Source of the DNA: Tillus elongatus
Taxonomy: Eukaryota; Arthropoda; Insecta; Coleoptera; Cleridae
Direction: 5' to 3'
Length of the DNA: 64,000 nucleotides
NCBI GenBank assembly: GCA_964006375.1
Contig: OZ023262.1
Span: 194,422,407-194,486,406 of the forward strand
Of the stretch, positions 13,435 through 25,962 are shown piece after piece. The translations under genes were made by a program, and so were the position numbers. The notes beneath the pieces are model-generated. The model saw only the letters and a program-made list of their open reading frames with translations, was not told the DNA's origin and searched no databases. Each line of letters starts with the position of its first letter. The stretch's first letter is position 1.

Positions 13435-14956
13435 ACCCATAACCACTAACGGATACTTTAAAGATTATATAGGTATAGCTAGAATAATTAATCACTATCA
13501 TAATTTCTACTTTTATTTTAATGTATCGGTTTTAGAAAATAATTATCGGGTGTTGACAAACAATACTATAAAAATTAACGAAAATTATGGCACTGCTATT
13601 AACAAGGAATATGTACAGATGCTTAATGACCAAGTTTCCAAAATTAACCTAGAACTTGAGAAATTAACGCACTCCAGAACGAAACGCGGGTTAATAAACG
13701 GAGCAGGGTCGCTGATCAAAACCATAACCGGAAATCTCGATCAAGACGATCTCGATAAAATAAACAAACATTTAAACACCTTATATTTAAATCAAGGTGA
13801 AATGATGACTCAACTAGACTCTCTAAATTCATTTGCACATATAATTACAGAAAGATTTGTAGAAGAACAAAAAATAATTAACAAAAATCTTCAGATGATA
13901 GCTGACAGATTTTGTGAACTAGCGAACATGGAAAAAAGGAGTTTCATTCAATATCAAATCTCATTAGCCCAAAATTTATTAGAAAGTGTCAAAATTATTC
14001 AAAGAACTATATCTCTTAGCTTTAATGAAATTACAAACATTGAAATATTTACCTGGAAGGATTTAACACAAATAAGACAGCATCTTGAATTAATTTATAA
14101 CAAAAATGAATTAATTAACTTTGACAGAAACCACATATTTAAAATTATTGAATTTACTAAATTCATAGTTGTATCAGCAGGAGACACAATCATTTGTTTA
14201 CTAAAGGTCCCGATTTTACACCCTACACCAGGCTCCTACTTTCAAATAATTCCCTTACCAGAAAATCATAAAGTCCTTATACCCCCAAGTTCATATTATT
14301 TGGAAATAGCCCAACAAAACTTATGGACATCTGAAAGATGCCCATCAATAACAGAAGCCATAGTGTGTTCAAATCCACCACAAGAAGAAAGTTGCCAACT
14401 AAATCAACCCTCGAGTTGCCCTTCTGCAAAAGTAACCAATAGCTACACGACGTCCATCAAGATACGAAACAACAACGTGCTCATCTCAACAGATGTATCA
14501 GTCGAAGTTATAGAAGAATGTCCAAATAAAATCGACAGAAAAACAATACACCAAAATGCTATCGTAAGCACACTGCATAACTGTAAAATCACAGTAAATG
14601 ATGAGATATACGCAGACGTATCAGGCAACATAACGTGGATTCCAGACCTGATATTACCACTCAAGGAAGAAAAATACGAAGTCCGCTTCAGTCCAGTTCA
14701 CCTGAAAAATGCTGAAAAATTGAAGCAACAACTTTCAGAAGCTCCACGACATAAGATACTACATCCAATGCTGCATACAAGTCACATAGGTGTTACCACA
14801 TTTATAATAGTAGTCATCATCATCACTATATTGGTTTGGTCCAGAAAGAAATGGACACCCTTCCTAAAGAAGAAGAAATCACCCCAAGTTGAACACGAGG
14901 ACGTGCTCAAGACTAACGGTGGAGGAAATACGTCACCATGTACCCAACTTCTATAA
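13397..14956 (+). CDS. env: Errantivirus envelope glycoprotein (F-type fusion protein family)
   Basis: 519 codons. A furin-type site R-T-K-R at residues 94-97 is followed by a Gly/Ala-rich fusion-peptide-like segment (98-108), as in errantivirus Env and baculovirus F proteins. Long helices follow (about 110-230), then a Cys-rich ectodomain (330-400), a transmembrane helix at 464-482 and a basic tail. The last 10 codons lie in the 3' LTR. No signal peptide starts at 13397; one is supplied if the leader ATG at 8189 is spliced on. The reading frame is intact. It overlaps pol by 38 bp, so translation from a spliced mRNA is expected. Confidence 0.9.
   Translation: MMALSQVHQLEVKPITTNGYFKDYIGIARIINHYHNFYFYFNVSVLENNYRVLTNNTIKINENYGTAINKEYVQMLNDQVSKINLELEKLTHSRTKRGLINGAGSLIKTITGNLDQDDLDKINKHLNTLYLNQGEMMTQLDSLNSFAHIITERFVEEQKIINKNLQMIADRFCELANMEKRSFIQYQISLAQNLLESVKIIQRTISLSFNEITNIEIFTWKDLTQIRQHLELIYNKNELINFDRNHIFKIIEFTKFIVVSAGDTIICLLKVPILHPTPGSYFQIIPLPENHKVLIPPSSYYLEIAQQNLWTSERCPSITEAIVCSNPPQEESCQLNQPSSCPSAKVTNSYTTSIKIRNNNVLISTDVSVEVIEECPNKIDRKTIHQNAIVSTLHNCKITVNDEIYADVSGNITWIPDLILPLKEEKYEVRFSPVHLKNAEKLKQQLSEAPRHKILHPMLHTSHIGVTTFIIVVIIITILVWSRKKWTPFLKKKKSPQVEHEDVLKTNGGGNTSPCTQLL
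14918..14928 (+). other. Polypurine tract
   Basis: GGTGGAGGAAA directly before and into the 3' LTR start, the expected primer for plus-strand synthesis. Inside the env coding region. Confidence 0.7.
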
Positions 14957-15273
14957 GTGACATTAGTACATTTCACAGTGACCCTGTTATAGAGAAAGGC
15001 ATTGACCAGACATTGCTTAGTTTCAATTATTAAGTTTAAAGTACAATAAACTATAAAATGTATAATAATCATTTTACTTAGTATGCATATTTTACTTGCG
15101 ACTGCTAAACGATGTTGCGTTAACAGTCGGTATTTGAAACTTATATAGTTCACATCTACTTGCTTTGTTCACTTCCATTTTATATTAATATTATTAGAAT
15201 AGTAACACACTGTATTGTTTCCCTAAAATAAAGTTATATTTTTATGGAAACTTAAGTTTTGTGTTACCTAATT
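14926..15273 (+). repeat. 3' LTR
   Basis: 348 bp. I found no difference from the 5' LTR on reading both through. AATAAA at 15227-15232 is the likely polyadenylation signal. Confidence 0.9.
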
Positions 15274-15308
15274 ATATATATATATATATATGTATGTATA
15301 TATATATA
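15274..15308. repeat. (TA)n tract, right flank of the errantivirus
   Basis: Continuation of the target TA tract, interrupted by TGTATG. Confidence 0.9.
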
Positions 15309-15790
<482 letters not shown>

Positions 15791-15863
15791 TTTGGGTAAA
15801 TATTACCTGGACAACGCCAAATAACCATATTGTCTGCTGATATCTTAATACTCGTATACTATA

Positions 15864-17355
15864 CAGAGTGATTCAGATTCTATTCTCACCATGATGAGCT
15901 TGCTTATTATCGAATATAGAGGATAGGTTTAAATCGGCAAAGTTGCTCCTTAATATGCCACAGAGAAAACCAACTCTCTGCAATCCTGTCGTCCAAGAAA
16001 TTTTCAAAAAAACGAAAAAGTTGACTTAGGATTTTCGCCTCTATTTCATTTATTTGAATTCGTATAGCGAAAACAAAAGCACATTATCACAGCGATTTTC
16101 AGTTTGCTATCTGATAGTGGACCAAAATTATTCTACAAGGTTTGGCCTACTTTGGGACATTATCAACTTGCTTATATCTTATGAGCGCCATAATGGGTTT
16201 CGACATCATGTAATTCCTGTTTTTTAATGACTTTAACATTCTTTGAGAATTGGATTTAGCTGCCAAACAGTGCACAAACACCTTCATTTGTCTCTTGACG
16301 TTGGTTGTGGATTTTCAAAACGTCAAAAAAAATTATGTCATTGATGATTACAATCTCAATATTTGCTGACTACCGATACATTGCAGCGGTTGGAGATTGA
16401 AGAACGCACTGTTGATTCCAACACTATTGTGTACCGTTTAAAGTCATTTCGTTTTGATAAATTTCCAACAGTTGAGTTCCCGTAGAAACTCAGCGTGACT
16501 GGTGAACGCATACGTTGACAGAACTATTCAACTGTTGGCGCCTAGTAAACATGGACATTGTAATAGTAGAATGCCGTTCAATAATTAAGAGAGAGAAGCA
16601 GGAGATGTACATTTATGCTTTAAGTCGAAATACAACAATATCAGGCATGGGTTATTTAGAAATATATTCGGAACGACAACAACATCGTACTATTTTCCAA
16701 CAGCTTGATAACAATTTAGACGGGTTTGGATGATTTACCCAACCCTGCACTGATTATGGCAAAAAAAACTGAAAACAATAAAGAACGTAATAATATTTTA
16801 GAAATGGTAAATAATAGTGCCTTTCTTATTTACCTTTGGGGTCAAACATTAGGTGAAAATAATTACAAACCCTATAAGATTTACGCCACTTAACATTATT
16901 GAACTGCATCTTACTATTACAACGTTATCACCGATGACAGAAATATTTTTTGACATTTTGAAATCCACAGCCAACCTCAAGAGACCAACTAAGATGATTT
17001 TGCACCGTTTGGTAGTTAAGTCCAATTGTTAAAAATTAAGTTTATGTTGTCAAAATCCAATATGGTGCTTTCACGAAGTGAGACATTTGAATATGTACCA
17101 AAGAAGGCAAAACGTTGTAGAAAAATTGTAGTTTGCTATTGGATATAAAATTGAAAATTGCTGTGAAAATATGCTTCTTATTTCTACCAGTTCAAATAAA
17201 TCACATAGAGGTGAAAATGGAAAACCGCTTTTTTCAGTTTTTTGACAATTTCGTAAAGAGCACAAAAGTTAGCACCTTTGCCAAATTGAAACCTACCCTC
17301 TATCTTCGATGATAAACAAGATCCCCATGGTGATGCTAGAATTTGAACCACCCTG
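15864..17355. mobile_element. Foldback DNA transposon with 0.45-0.5-kb inverted repeats, non-autonomous
   Basis: Ends are CAGAGTGATTCA and the inverse of CAGGGTGGTTCA, each preceded by TA (15862-15863, 17356-17357). This is the target-site style of Tc1/mariner. The inverted arms run about 15864-16375 and 16905-17355 with moderate divergence; paired phrases include GTTGGTTGTGGATTTTCAAAACG with its inverse near 16950-16990. The unpaired centre (about 530 bp) has short ORFs, for example 16515-16733, with no transposase motif that I recognise. Confidence 0.8.
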
Positions 17356-17357
17356 TA

Positions 17358-18065
17358 TATTTAATCCAATAACACTGAGAGCACTTGAAAATCAAACTTA
17401 TATTTGTACGAATAATAAAGCCTGCTTAACTTATATTTATTTCAAGATCATTGTGGAAACGGAATGAAATTTCATTATGCAGAATGAGTAGAGAAGTCAA
17501 CCACTTGTGACGTAATAAAGTTTTAAGGAAGTTTAAAATTCCATTAAGCAGACTGTTTCTTCGAAAATGATGACTGTCAGTTTCTTTCATTATCAGTTTT
17601 CGGTCAATGTGTTTTCTACCAAGGCTATAAAATCACTTTCCATCTTATTTTATAGTAATCGACATCCTTTTATTAAACCATTATTAATACTGATGTTGTC
17701 AAAAGAAAATGCATCTCCCTTTCATCCTTGGAGCACGTTATCTGACGTTCTCTTTCATGCTGGTCTTCCAGATAACGAGCTTCTTCTCGCTGCTTTTATG
17801 TTCATTTTACAAAGCACTCACTTTCAAACCAGCGTATTTACATTGTGTGAAGCGTAACATCTCTCTTTAGACTGGCCACGTTCTATTTCATTCTTATCAT
17901 GTAACATTCTTTATATGTACTCGTTTGCTCGAGAGAATTGGGAATGAAATAAGTTAGATAAAAGAACAGGGCCAATGTTCCAGATACATAAAGGACGCAT
18001 TTTTTGTTTTTTAGTAAAAACTACTGGAAAATCAACTACTCAAAATAAAAATTACATATTCGAGA
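17358..18065. other. No gene or repeat recognised
   Basis: A 96-codon frame at 17567-17857 has no recognisable domain, and its base composition is like that of the surroundings. Left uncalled. Confidence 0.4.
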
Positions 18066-18069
18066 ACCA

Positions 18070-18890
18070 TTAGAGTAACCAATTTGCTTTTTTATTTAGA
18101 CCCAGTTCCATTAACTGTGTAATCAGCTGTTTCTTTTGAACTTGTTTTTCTCTGTAGGCCTTTCTGATTGCAATTCCTTTTTCTGTTTGGTAAAACAGTC
18201 TTCTTTTTTCATTAGCTTCTTGTCTTCTACGAATACCCGAAGCTACTCTGGTGCACTGACAAATCTCTTTATTGTGCAATTCTTTTACTGATGCGTAAGC
18301 TGAAACGTTTTCAACTCCTTATGATGCTAAACATGATATTTCATTTCTTACAGAAGCACACGTTCTTCCTCTGCCATGCAGCCAAGAATCACAGTACACT
18401 CGCCTAGAATAGTGCGAATGCGGCGTTCCACGAGGACAATCGCCATCTCGTTGAAGACGTTTCTGCCCATCTGCACAAGCAATATACCTTAATACGCCAA
18501 CAGTATGATCTAGATAAATTATTTTCTTGAAAGCTGTTTTAAAATGCAAACACGTTATAGCTTCTTTTTAAATCCTTGAACCGTAGACCCATTTGTAAAA
18601 TATATCAAAGCGTGCATATGTTCATGCGCCACACTTCCATCATCTGCTTCTAGATGACATCGACAAATCGAATACCACTTAATATTTGGTACACAAACTA
18701 ACAAATTAAAATCTTGTTCATTTAAGAGGAGATGAAACCACTGTGTAGCACACGCCTCGTAATCTTTGGCCATTTCTTGTGGTGAAAACGCCTTAATACC
18801 ATTAACATTTAGTAAACTTAGGTAATCAGCTTTTGACACGTATGTCGTCTTGTAAGAACGATGTGAACAGAACGAATGTCCAGAGAACAC
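18070..18890 (-). pseudogene. Broken ORF resembling an HUH-type replication (Rep) nuclease
   Basis: Three minus-strand segments (18555-18890, 18319-18549, 18070-18279) read as one degraded gene. A frameshift near 18550-18556 separates the first two and a single TAA at about 18316-18318 separates the last two. The first segment contains a Cys/His cluster (ICRCHLEA) followed 7 residues later by HEHMHALIYF, a strand with His-x-His as in HUH endonucleases (parvovirus NS1, circular-DNA Rep). About 40 residues later LRYIACADGQK could be the Tyr-bearing motif. The last segment is a basic tail. No helicase (Walker) domain is visible. The segment starts with GTG, so the 5' end is missing or in another frame. 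It could be an endogenous viral fragment, a rolling-circle element, or an unrelated Cys/His protein. Confidence 0.4.
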
Positions 18891-19050
18891 TAGCCGTGTA
18901 CACCTAGACTATTTCATTACATGGGGTATCTTTAATTATTGCATATTGTCGTGAAACATCGGTTTTGTTCGGATCGGACAAAACATCAGTGTTATTTGGA
19001 TCAGACATACAACCAGTCAACTCGTCTTAATATTCGACAGACAACGCAGA

Positions 19051-19168
19051 CAGGACAGACAGCTGTCTAACAGGACAGACAGCTGACTAACAGGACATAC
19101 AGCTGTCTAACAGGACAGACAACTGCCTAACAATCTGTCCAACAAGACAGACAGCTGTCTAACAGTCC
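19051..19168. repeat. 20-bp direct repeats with CAGCTG core
   Basis: Four contiguous 20-bp units starting at 19051, 19071, 19091 and 19111 (type CAGGACAGACAGCTGTCTAA), then a spacer and one more near 19143. Each carries an inner palindrome around CAGCTG. The region is GC-richer than its surroundings. It lies about 160 bp upstream of the HUH-like ORF start on that gene's strand, like an iteron array. TATAAAGG follows at about 19212 on the plus strand. Confidence 0.9.
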
Positions 19169-19169
19169 A

Positions 19170-20574
19170 GTCGGGTCAGCTCGGAGGCGGGTGGTGGAAC
19201 GGTCGGGACGTCTCTATAAAGGTGATTTTAAAACAGTTTGTTAATTATGTAATTAGATGTTTACCTATGTGCTTAATTAGGATATAACACCGTGTGAACA
19301 AACACTTTTTACGTAGTGTCAGTGGCCGGGAGGTAACGTATTCAAAAAATACGCTGCCTGACACGCGGGCGGCACGGGTTCTATTCTCGCGCGATTCATG
19401 TAACATTTGGTTTTGTTTCACTTTAATATTTGGTAGCAACAATAGTTTCCAGATTTCATACATTTGGACCTAGCTCTCATTTATCTTTAAAACGCCTGGA
19501 TAACTTTGTCATCTTTGAGTCTAAAATTATAATTTTCAGTAGACATTTTTTATTGCTGATATTAGTGAATTTTTACTAAGAAAATTTACTAACAAAGAAT
19601 ATTTTTTAAAAGAAGCGTTTCTGTTGTTAGAAAAACCGGTTCGATTAGGATAAATAAAACGAAATCATCGAGGCGATTAAAAAATAAAAAAAACCTGCCA
19701 CGTTTATAATTTGGCAGATACTTTCCTTTTCAACCTAGATATACCAAATTTTATGTTTCTAGCTTCATATAAAATTGATTTTGTTCATTTTTGAACACAA
19801 GATTAACATATTTTTTGATAATTGAAAGATATAGATGGTAACATTTAAAAAAAAATCTTCAAATGAGCGTGTATTAGGACCTCTAAAACCGATCATTAAT
19901 GTCTTTTTCTTTCATATTTTCAATAGTTTGCATTATATTTATGCTGCCCAAGTTAGAAATTTCTGGCTCACAACAAAAATGGAGCTACTGTTTTTCACAA
20001 GGTCCAGTTTTTTAATCATTCGTCAAAGAGTGATAACAATGAAATTTTGTTTCAAAAGTGAAAATTTTTCTTCGGAATGGAGAAGAAGAAGTAACATGTT
20101 TTAAAATAATAACGCCATGGGACAACACCATTCATACTGAAAACACGCAACAATAGGATTACGGTATTGATTGAATTAAAACAAAATTCTCTACAATAAT
20201 ACACTCGCTGCGTCCGGAATTTGTATAAATTTCATGAACCAAAATAATAACGAGATTCGACAACAACAATTTTTATTGAAAACGTTTAATAATATGATTA
20301 AGTTATTCAAAGATTTTCATAAGTTAGCTACAGTAACATACCTGCGTCCATATTCACTATGAATTTATATTTATTAAAATAATAATACTATCTTATCACA
20401 ACACTTTTATTGAAAACACGCAAAAATACGACTACGGTACTGAAATATTAAAAAAAAAAAAATTCGCTACGCTTGCTGACTCCCGATTTTCTATTAACTG
20501 AAATTACCAAAATAATGATGACACAGTAGCGACTCGTGCCTTAATGCATTGAGAGTGCGCAAGAAAAAAAAGTT
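19170..20574. other. Mixed repeat fragments, no gene recognised
   Basis: Holds a hairpin (TTAGTGAATTTTT near 19560), a unit U 5'-end remnant on the minus strand (19845-19890, CAAATGAGCGTG) and GTGCG-motif scraps near 20200. No coding motif. Confidence 0.5.
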
Positions 20575-21152
<578 letters not shown>

Positions 21153-21731
21153 GTATATGTATATGTATATTCATTGATTGTTGTTGCCCTTACTTCGTGA
21201 AACTTGTCCATACTGCATACAGACTTGGAGAATACTTCTCTGGCTTCACTGTTGGTTTTTAGTGGTGAAGGACGTAGCCAGCGCGTGAGCTAACTGGAGC
21301 AAGTGGCCCTTCGAATTCTGGAAGTTCTAGGATGTTCTTCAATGTTTCTGTGACTATAGTTTCGCTGCTTGACAGCATTTTCAGACAGATTAAAATTGAA
21401 TTAGTACGAAATCATGACAACTACAAATAAATATCTGTTGCTATGTTATGATATGATGTTTTGATCAAAAATTTTTTTTATCAAATTGAAAATAAAATGA
21501 AACATAGATGACAGATGAGGTTTTTAAAATGTCTATGTGATGTATGTCAATATTTAACATAAAAACTAGAACTAGTCTATAATAACTATGATAACAGTTA
21601 CAACAATAAAATCACTAAACAATAACAGTATAAAAGTAGTCTCTATACAACGAAAATATCGACATACATCAGCTCATTATTATATTACAACTTTTTTGAA
21701 ATAATAGTTAAATTTATTTTCTTTGACATAT

Positions 21732-21959
21732 TTAATTAGAAAGATGAATATCCAAGAAAGGGCAATTCATTAAATCAGTTTGCTCGTTTAAAACAAGGCA
21801 GTTATTGTCGTGTGTGTGCCTTTTGACTTCTAAAGCTTCAAAAAAGTCTAGTTTACGTTTGTCATTATAAAAATGTAGTGGTTGTATGCGGTTATTTATT
21901 GTAGGTCTATGTTCTGTATCAATAATATGTTTTGCAAATGTAGATTTGTCAGCGTGGTT
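21732..21959 (-). pseudogene. Penelope-like element, C-terminal GIY-YIG-domain remnant
   Basis: About 75 codons. The segment STFAKHIIDTEHRP, then IQPLHFYNDKRKLDFFEALEV and NEQTDLMNCPFLDI resemble the end of the GIY-YIG endonuclease domain of Penelope-type retroelements (HI..T.H, an acidic E in 'LE/FEALE', a closing N..PFLD). The reverse transcriptase and the GIY-YIG motif itself are missing. The predicted N-terminal residues beyond 21959 come from the palindrome loop and opposite arm and are not part of the gene. Confidence 0.7.
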
Positions 21960-22154
21960 ATTATTGATACCGAACATAGACCTACAATAAATAACCGCAT
22001 ACAACCACTACATTTTTATAATGACAAACGTAAACTAGACTTTTTTGAAGCTTTAGAAGTCAAAAGGAACACACACGACAATAACTACCTTGTTTTAAAC
22101 GAGCAAACTGATCTAATGAATTCCCCTTTCTTGGATATTCTTCTTTCTAATTAA
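21959..22154 (+). pseudogene. Second, inverted copy of the Penelope-like C-terminus
   Basis: Same C-terminal sequence as the minus copy with a few replacements (Cys to Tyr, His to Leu near the end). It starts abruptly at the codon for IIDTEHRP, the inner end of the palindrome arm. Confidence 0.7.
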
Positions 22155-22685
22155 ATATGTCAAAGAAAATAAATTTAACTATTATTTCAAAAAAGTTGTA
22201 ATATAATAATGAGTTGTAGTATGTCGATATTTTCGTTGTATAGAGACTACTTTTATACTGTTATTGTTTAGTTATTTTATTGTTGTCACTGTTATCATAG
22301 TTATTATAGACTAGTTCTAGTTTTTATGTTAAATATTGACATACATCACATAGACATTTTGAAAACCTCATCTGTCATCTGTGTTTCATTTTATTTTCAA
22401 TTTGATAAAAAAAATTTTTGATCAAAACATCATATCATAACATAGCAACAGATATTTATTTGTAGTTGTCATGATTTCGTACTAATTCAATTTTAATCTG
22501 TCTGAAAATGCTGTCAAGCAGCGAAACTATAGTCACAGAAGCATTGAAGAACATCCTAGAACTTCCAGAATTCGAAGGGCCACTTGCTCCAGTTAGCTCA
22601 CGCGTTGGCTACGTCCTTCACCACTAAAAACCAACAGTGAAGCCAGAGAAGTATTCTCCAAGTCTGTATGCAATATATGTATATA

Positions 22686-22855
<170 letters not shown>

Positions 22856-22870
22856 GCATTCACAGGCCAT

Positions 22871-25800
22871 TTAGGCCCATAGCTTGGTAATACGTTTCCA
22901 TTGCTTCCTATCCAGTGCAATCGTCTTCCAGTTTTGGACTCCTTTTTCTAGCAAGTCTTGTTGTGCTGCATCAAGCCATCTTTTTCTTGGTCTTCCCCTC
23001 TTCCTTCTACCCTCTGGATTTGACCAGACACACTTCTTCACCATTCTCTCCACACCCATTCGTTCTATATGTCCCAGCCACTGTAGTCTGCGTGCCTTAA
23101 CCAGTTGAGACACCGGCGGTTCTCCATACATTTCATACACTTCCACATTTGGACGTCTTTCCCACATGCCATCTACTTTCTTGCCTCCGAAGATTCTGCG
23201 TAGTACCTTTCTCTCCCATATCGCTATTCTGTCCTCCAGTCTTCGGTTCATTGTCCATGCTTCACAACCATATGTCAAGGTTGGTCTTATCACAGTCCTA
23301 TATACTCTGAGTTTCGCAGCACGCGAGATGTTCTTTGACCTAAGGAAGCTGTTAAGCCCTCCTGCACATCTGTTGGCTTTTGCTATCCTTAGGTTAATTT
23401 CTACCTCCTCATCACATCTATTGTCTACTAATACACCTAAGTACATGTAATTATTAACCTCTTCGAACTCTATGACTCTCTCCCCTCGCATTTTCACTGT
23501 AAAAGGTTCACTATTAGTCACTTTAGTCTTTTTAATTGCCATATACTTGCTCTTGTCCTTATTTATTTGAAGTCCCACACTGTCTGCTACTTCCACCAAA
23601 CTTCTAGTGATACTTTCCAGCTCTTTTCTATTTCTGGCCAGTAACAATATATCATCCGCATAAGCAAGGCACTGATGACTCCTGTCAAACAAGCTCCCAG
23701 TTCTGTTTATACCACTCTCTCTTATCACTTTCTCCAGAACTATATTGAATAGTAACGTTGACAGCGGATCTCCCTGCCTCACTCCTCTTCTCACATCAAA
23801 CTCTTCTGTCAGATTTCCGTTTACCCTTACTGCGCACGTGGTGTTACATAGTGTCATTATTACCAGTTTCACAATATACTCGGGTACTCTGAACTCTCTA
23901 AGTATATCAACTACTTTACTTCTTTTCACTGAATCGTAGGCGGTCTTAAAGTCGACAAAGATCATGTGTACTGGAATCTCGTACTCGTAACAGCCTGTCA
24001 AAACCTGCTTTAGCAGACATATCTGGTCAACTGTCGACCTACCCTTCCGAAAACCAGCCTGATATTCCCCTAGCAAAGGCTCTATATATTTTTCTAGCCG
24101 TTTCTTTATTAGTGTTGCTAAAATTTTGTAGGCCACATCTGGTAACGCTATCCCCCTATAGTTGGTGCATTCTGTTATATCTCCTTTCTTAAATAAAGTT
24201 ACCATGATGGTCTTATTCCATTTTTTTGGCATTTCTTTTGTTTTCCAAATTTCTTTTATTAGCTCATACATCATGGCAACCAAAGTAGTCCCTCCGTATT
24301 TAAAATTTTCGGCCATAATGCCATTTTCACCTGGACTCTTGTTGTTTTTCATTGTTTGTATAATTTCTTCTATTTCTTGCTTCGTTGGATCTTCTGTAAC
24401 TTCTTCCCCTTCATAAAACTCTTGATGACACTCTTTCAGTTCTTCTTCATCTCCATCATTATGCAGTTCTTCGAAATGTTCTTTCCATCTTCTGCATATG
24501 TCTTTATCGTTTCCAAGCAAATTGCCTTCCTTATCCTTAAAGAACACTGCTTTGCTTTGGTGGCCTCTTTTTATATCTTTCACGTCTTTGTAGAAGTTAC
24601 GTATTTCATTTTTTTGATATTTATATTCAATATTTTTTATTTTGTCTTCCAGAAATTTTCGTTTCTGGGTTCTACACATATTTTTTGTTCTCTTTCTTTG
24701 TTCGTTATATTTTTCTAGGTTTTCCTCCGTTTGCGCCTGAAGCATTTGATGTCTTAATACTGCTCTTTTTTTTAGTGCGGCTTTACATTCTTCATTCATC
24801 CAGTACTTTTTTATTTGTTTTCGTCTCTTTTCCAGGGTTGCTTTCGTTGCCTCAGTCACCGTCTTTTCTATCTTTTCCCATTTTTCTTCAATGCCGTCTG
24901 TATTCAGGAACATATCACTACTATAAGCTTTGTCTATTCTTTTCTTGTAGTTGAGGGCTATTTCTTCTTTTCGTAGATCATTAACATTGTATCTAGTTTC
25001 TGCCCTCCTTTTTTGTGTCTGTTTAATCGTATCTGGGAATCTTAAAACAGCCTTTACCAAGAAGTGATCTGAATCAGCTTCCGCACCCCTACGTGTTTTC
25101 ACATTGGTGATTAGCCAAGCATGTTCTTCCTTTATTAACAAGTGATCTATTTGATTTGTTTTATTTTGTCCCGGTATCGTCCATGTTCCCTTATGTATAT
25201 CTCTTCTTCTAAAGTGTGTACTCATTATTTTCATATTCTGTTCTATTGCTAAAGATATCAACCTTACTCCATTGTCATTACTCGCCGTATGTTTACTTTC
25301 ACCTCCTGTTATTGACTTATATATGTCTTCATTGCCTATCTTTGCATTTGCGTCTCCCATCAAAATTATCACGTCATTTTTTGGTATATCTTCTAGCGTT
25401 TTTTCCAGCTCTTCGTAGTACTGATCTTTCACTTCTTCTTCTTTTTCTTCTGTTGGAGCATGCATATTTACAATACTAATCATCTTATCTTCTGCCTTAA
25501 TTCTTATGGAACATAATCTGTCTGACTTTGGTTTGAAACATTTAACTTTATCTTGTACCTTTTCGCTTATTAAGAATGCGACTCCATACCTTCTCATATC
25601 ACTACCACTTGTAAATAGGATATAGTTTCCAACCCTTTGTATATCATTTCCTTTCAAATGTGTTTCCTGCAACGCCACTACTTGCATACTATATTTATTG
25701 ACCTCCATAATTAGATTATTCAAACCACCCTCTTCGTACAAACCCCTTACGTTCCACGTACCCAGATTTAGATACTCGGTTTTCGGTTTCACCTGGTATT

Positions 25801-25891
25801 TCCCTGATTGGTTACTGTGTTCTTTATCTTTATTGGTATTTGCGTTTGCTCCTCTCGTGTCCCTATACAACTCCCTAGCCCTTATTGACAT
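22871..25891 (-). CDS. LINE ORF2: apurinic endonuclease plus reverse transcriptase
   Basis: 1,006 residues from the ATG at 25891; the frame is open about 27 codons further upstream to a TGA near the ORF1 end. The endonuclease (about 40-280) has TWN (N47), QETHLK (E76), GDANAKIG (D180, N182) and the closing SDH (D275, H276), all catalytic positions of the AP-endonuclease fold. The reverse transcriptase (about 520-830) has [27 protein letters not shown] and AYADDILLL (YADD 744-747). The C-terminus has [11 protein letters not shown] and a basic GRPRKRW segment common in RTE-like proteins often mis-annotated as 'craniofacial development protein 2'. It nicks target DNA and primes reverse transcription there. 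Full length and uninterrupted. Confidence 0.93.
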   Translation of the reverse strand: MSIRARELYRDTRGANANTNKDKEHSNQSGKYQVKPKTEYLNLGTWNVRGLYEEGGLNNLIMEVNKYSMQVVALQETHLKGNDIQRVGNYILFTSGSDMRRYGVAFLISEKVQDKVKCFKPKSDRLCSIRIKAEDKMISIVNMHAPTEEKEEEVKDQYYEELEKTLEDIPKNDVIILMGDANAKIGNEDIYKSITGGESKHTASNDNGVRLISLAIEQNMKIMSTHFRRRDIHKGTWTIPGQNKTNQIDHLLIKEEHAWLITNVKTRRGAEADSDHFLVKAVLRFPDTIKQTQKRRAETRYNVNDLRKEEIALNYKKRIDKAYSSDMFLNTDGIEEKWEKIEKTVTEATKATLEKRRKQIKKYWMNEECKAALKKRAVLRHQMLQAQTEENLEKYNEQRKRTKNMCRTQKRKFLEDKIKNIEYKYQKNEIRNFYKDVKDIKRGHQSKAVFFKDKEGNLLGNDKDICRRWKEHFEELHNDGDEEELKECHQEFYEGEEVTEDPTKQEIEEIIQTMKNNKSPGENGIMAENFKYGGTTLVAMMYELIKEIWKTKEMPKKWNKTIMVTLFKKGDITECTNYRGIALPDVAYKILATLIKKRLEKYIEPLLGEYQAGFRKGRSTVDQICLLKQVLTGCYEYEIPVHMIFVDFKTAYDSVKRSKVVDILREFRVPEYIVKLVIMTLCNTTCAVRVNGNLTEEFDVRRGVRQGDPLSTLLFNIVLEKVIRESGINRTGSLFDRSHQCLAYADDILLLARNRKELESITRSLVEVADSVGLQINKDKSKYMAIKKTKVTNSEPFTVKMRGERVIEFEEVNNYMYLGVLVDNRCDEEVEINLRIAKANRCAGGLNSFLRSKNISRAAKLRVYRTVIRPTLTYGCEAWTMNRRLEDRIAIWERKVLRRIFGGKKVDGMWERRPNVEVYEMYGEPPVSQLVKARRLQWLGHIERMGVERMVKKCVWSNPEGRRKRGRPRKRWLDAAQQDLLEKGVQNWKTIALDRKQWKRITKLWA

Positions 25892-25962
25892 GCCAACATC
25901 TTTTTCCGCATACGTAGCCCTTTTCTTCGCCTGTTCAGTTCTCTTTTTCCACTCATTCTTGC

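Larger units (their letters stand above)
7647..15273 (+). mobile_element. Errantivirus (env-bearing Gypsy-group LTR retroelement), near-intact
   Basis: 7,627 bp with 348-bp LTRs, primer-binding-like site, repeated leader, gag, pol and env in canonical order, polypurine tract and 3' LTR. The two LTRs read as identical, so insertion is very recent. Flanks are TA repeats on both sides, so a 4-bp ATAT duplication fits but cannot be proven. Errantiviruses are known to favour TA-rich tetranucleotide targets. Pol and env are open throughout. The one visible defect is a frame break near the 3' end of gag. A splice donor in the leader and an acceptor before env are in place for a subgenomic env mRNA. 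Confidence 0.93.
21215..22671. mobile_element. Penelope-like 3' end as a near-perfect palindrome
   Basis: Arms 21215-21927 and 21959-22671 are each 713 bp and separated by a 31-bp loop. They differ at only a few positions on reading. Each arm holds the C-terminal coding end and about 500 bp of 3' untranslated sequence of a Penelope-like element. The 5' part of the element is absent. Flanked by TA tracts on both sides. Inverted partial copies are a known arrangement in the Penelope family. Confidence 0.8.

Noticed and set aside
14782..15153. 123-codon frame antisense to env and the 3' LTR, with a relative at 7554-7874
   Set aside because: It is duplicated only because the LTR is; no family motif, and it lies opposite to a solid gene.
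17567..17857. 96-codon ORF as a gene
   Set aside because: No domain, no codon-use contrast, no flanking signals visible.
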